Part shown: one piece after another, positions 13,633-14,106 of the stretch
Layout: every line of letters begins with the position of its first letter
How positions within the stretch are numbered: position 1 is the first letter of the stretch
Assembly (NCBI GenBank): GCA_017444705.1
Contig: JAFSWA010000065.1
Location: 1-14,106, forward strand
Direction of reading: 5' to 3'
Length of the DNA: 14,106 bases
Source of the DNA: a bacterium
GTDB lineage: Bacteria; Cyanobacteriota; Vampirovibrionia; Gastranaerophilales; Gastranaerophilaceae
Program-made: the position numbers and the translations under genes
Notes under the pieces: generated by a model
What the model saw: only the letters and a program-made list of their open reading frames with translations
Told to the model about the DNA's origin: nothing
Database searches by the model: none

Positions 13633-14106
13633 TTATAATATTTTCATTTTTATATTTGAGCTTTTTATCCCCATATACAGTTGCAGTTTTATTAACCGGC
13701 TGTTTGTATAAACGCAGTCGGGGTTATAAGTTAAAATATTTTTAACAAGTTCTTTTGACATTTTTTTGTATAAATCGGGGTTAGTTAATGCAAATTTTAT
13801 CGGATATTCAAATTCTTCCGCAATTATAAATTTATCCTTATTCGAAATATCAGGAATTTCGCCAATATTTTTCGGTTTTAATAATAAAATTCTTTTATTA
13901 TTAAAGGGTAATTTATTTATATCTTTTTTTCTGTCGAACAGAAATATAAAAATATATCTCAAAATAATGAATAAACTTGAAAAGTCAAAAGAGTAAGAAA
14001 TATAATCTTTTTCAAATGCTTTATTAATTTTTTCCGTATCTATTTTACTCGGACAGTACTTTGTGCATTCGGCACAATTTATGCACATTGTCATATATTT
14101 TTTTAT
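13633..14106 (-). CDS. [4Fe-4S] ferredoxin-type protein, N-terminus off window
   Basis: The C-terminal 157 codons of a longer gene; the frame is open to the window end, so the first visible Met (14094) is probably internal. The visible part starts with CINCAECTKYCP, a C-x2-C-x2-C-x3-C-P motif that ligates one [4Fe-4S] cluster and supplies a Cys to a second. The partner motif, if any, lies off the window. A hydrophobic segment follows (about residues 43-56 from 14106; SSLFIILRYIFIFLF), then a soluble part with LPFNNKRILLLKPKNIGEI and a conserved-looking NPDCVYTNS. It lacks the CCG motifs of heterodisulfide-reductase or glycolate-oxidase type proteins. An electron-transfer role is likely; the exact family is not recognised. 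The gene ends 77 nt before the membrane-protein gene, which appears to have its own promoter. Confidence 0.7.
   Translation of the reverse strand: MKKYMTMCINCAECTKYCPSKIDTEKINKAFEKDYISYSFDFSSLFIILRYIFIFLFDRKKDINKLPFNNKRILLLKPKNIGEIPDISNKDKFIIAEEFEYPIKFALTNPDLYKKMSKELVKNILTYNPDCVYTNSRLIKLQLYMGIKSSNIKMKIL

Noticed and set aside
13626..13635. TAAAATTTTA palindrome at the end of the Fe-S gene
   Set aside because: A pure A/T palindrome of ten bases is expected by chance in such DNA and cannot form a stable terminator.
1..14106. tRNA, rRNA, CRISPR, insertion sequence or prophage genes
   Set aside because: No cloverleaf, regular spaced repeats, transposase, integrase or terminal inverted repeats were found on either strand.

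Overview
The window is AT-rich (about one third G+C by eye), densely packed bacterial chromosome. It carries housekeeping genes and no sign of phage, transposon, plasmid or CRISPR. A TonB/ExbB pair and several exported proteins point to a diderm (Gram-negative type) cell. The Clp-N repeats of the 453-residue protein resemble the N-domains of cyanobacterial ClpC. Together with low G+C and the gene set, this fits an uncultured gut lineage such as Vampirovibrionia (Gastranaerophilales, 'Melainabacteria'). That placement is inference; the sequence holds no rRNA or other taxonomic marker.

Left part, minus strand (1-7161), read right to left: glyQ (glycyl-tRNA synthetase alpha chain); two tandem paralogous APC/CAT-type amino-acid permeases that overlap by 20 nt; two small exported proteins that look like diverged duplicates; a TonB-like energy transducer with a long Pro/Lys-rich and then Gly-rich linker; and an ExbB/TolQ-type proton-channel subunit cut by the window edge. 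glyQ has a good promoter. The first exported-protein gene has its own strong promoter, placed so close to the ATG that its mRNA should be leaderless.

Middle, plus strand (7329-7957): after a divergent intergenic region come a 40-codon gene with a very strong Shine-Dalgarno sequence and its own hairpin terminator, then a 90-residue unrecognised protein with a compact, strand-rich pattern.

Plus-strand cluster (7958-11723): nadB, nadC, uppS and rdgB lie nearly end to end (23-nt overlap, 7-nt gap, 1-nt overlap). They cover aspartate to nicotinate mononucleotide in NAD synthesis (nadA is not here), undecaprenyl diphosphate synthesis for wall and envelope lipids, and clean-up of non-canonical purine NTPs. 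rdgB runs 11 nt into the convergent gene on the other strand.

Right part, minus strand (11713-14106): a 453-residue protein made of six Clp-N repeats with no AAA+ ATPase domain. It lies 4 nt downstream of, and is probably co-transcribed with, a 158-residue three-helix membrane protein that resembles the RipA family. Beyond that is the C-terminal part of a [4Fe-4S] protein cut by the window end. The ATPase-free Clp-N array paired with a membrane protein is the most unusual unit here. The 40-codon gene and the leaderless exported-protein gene follow.
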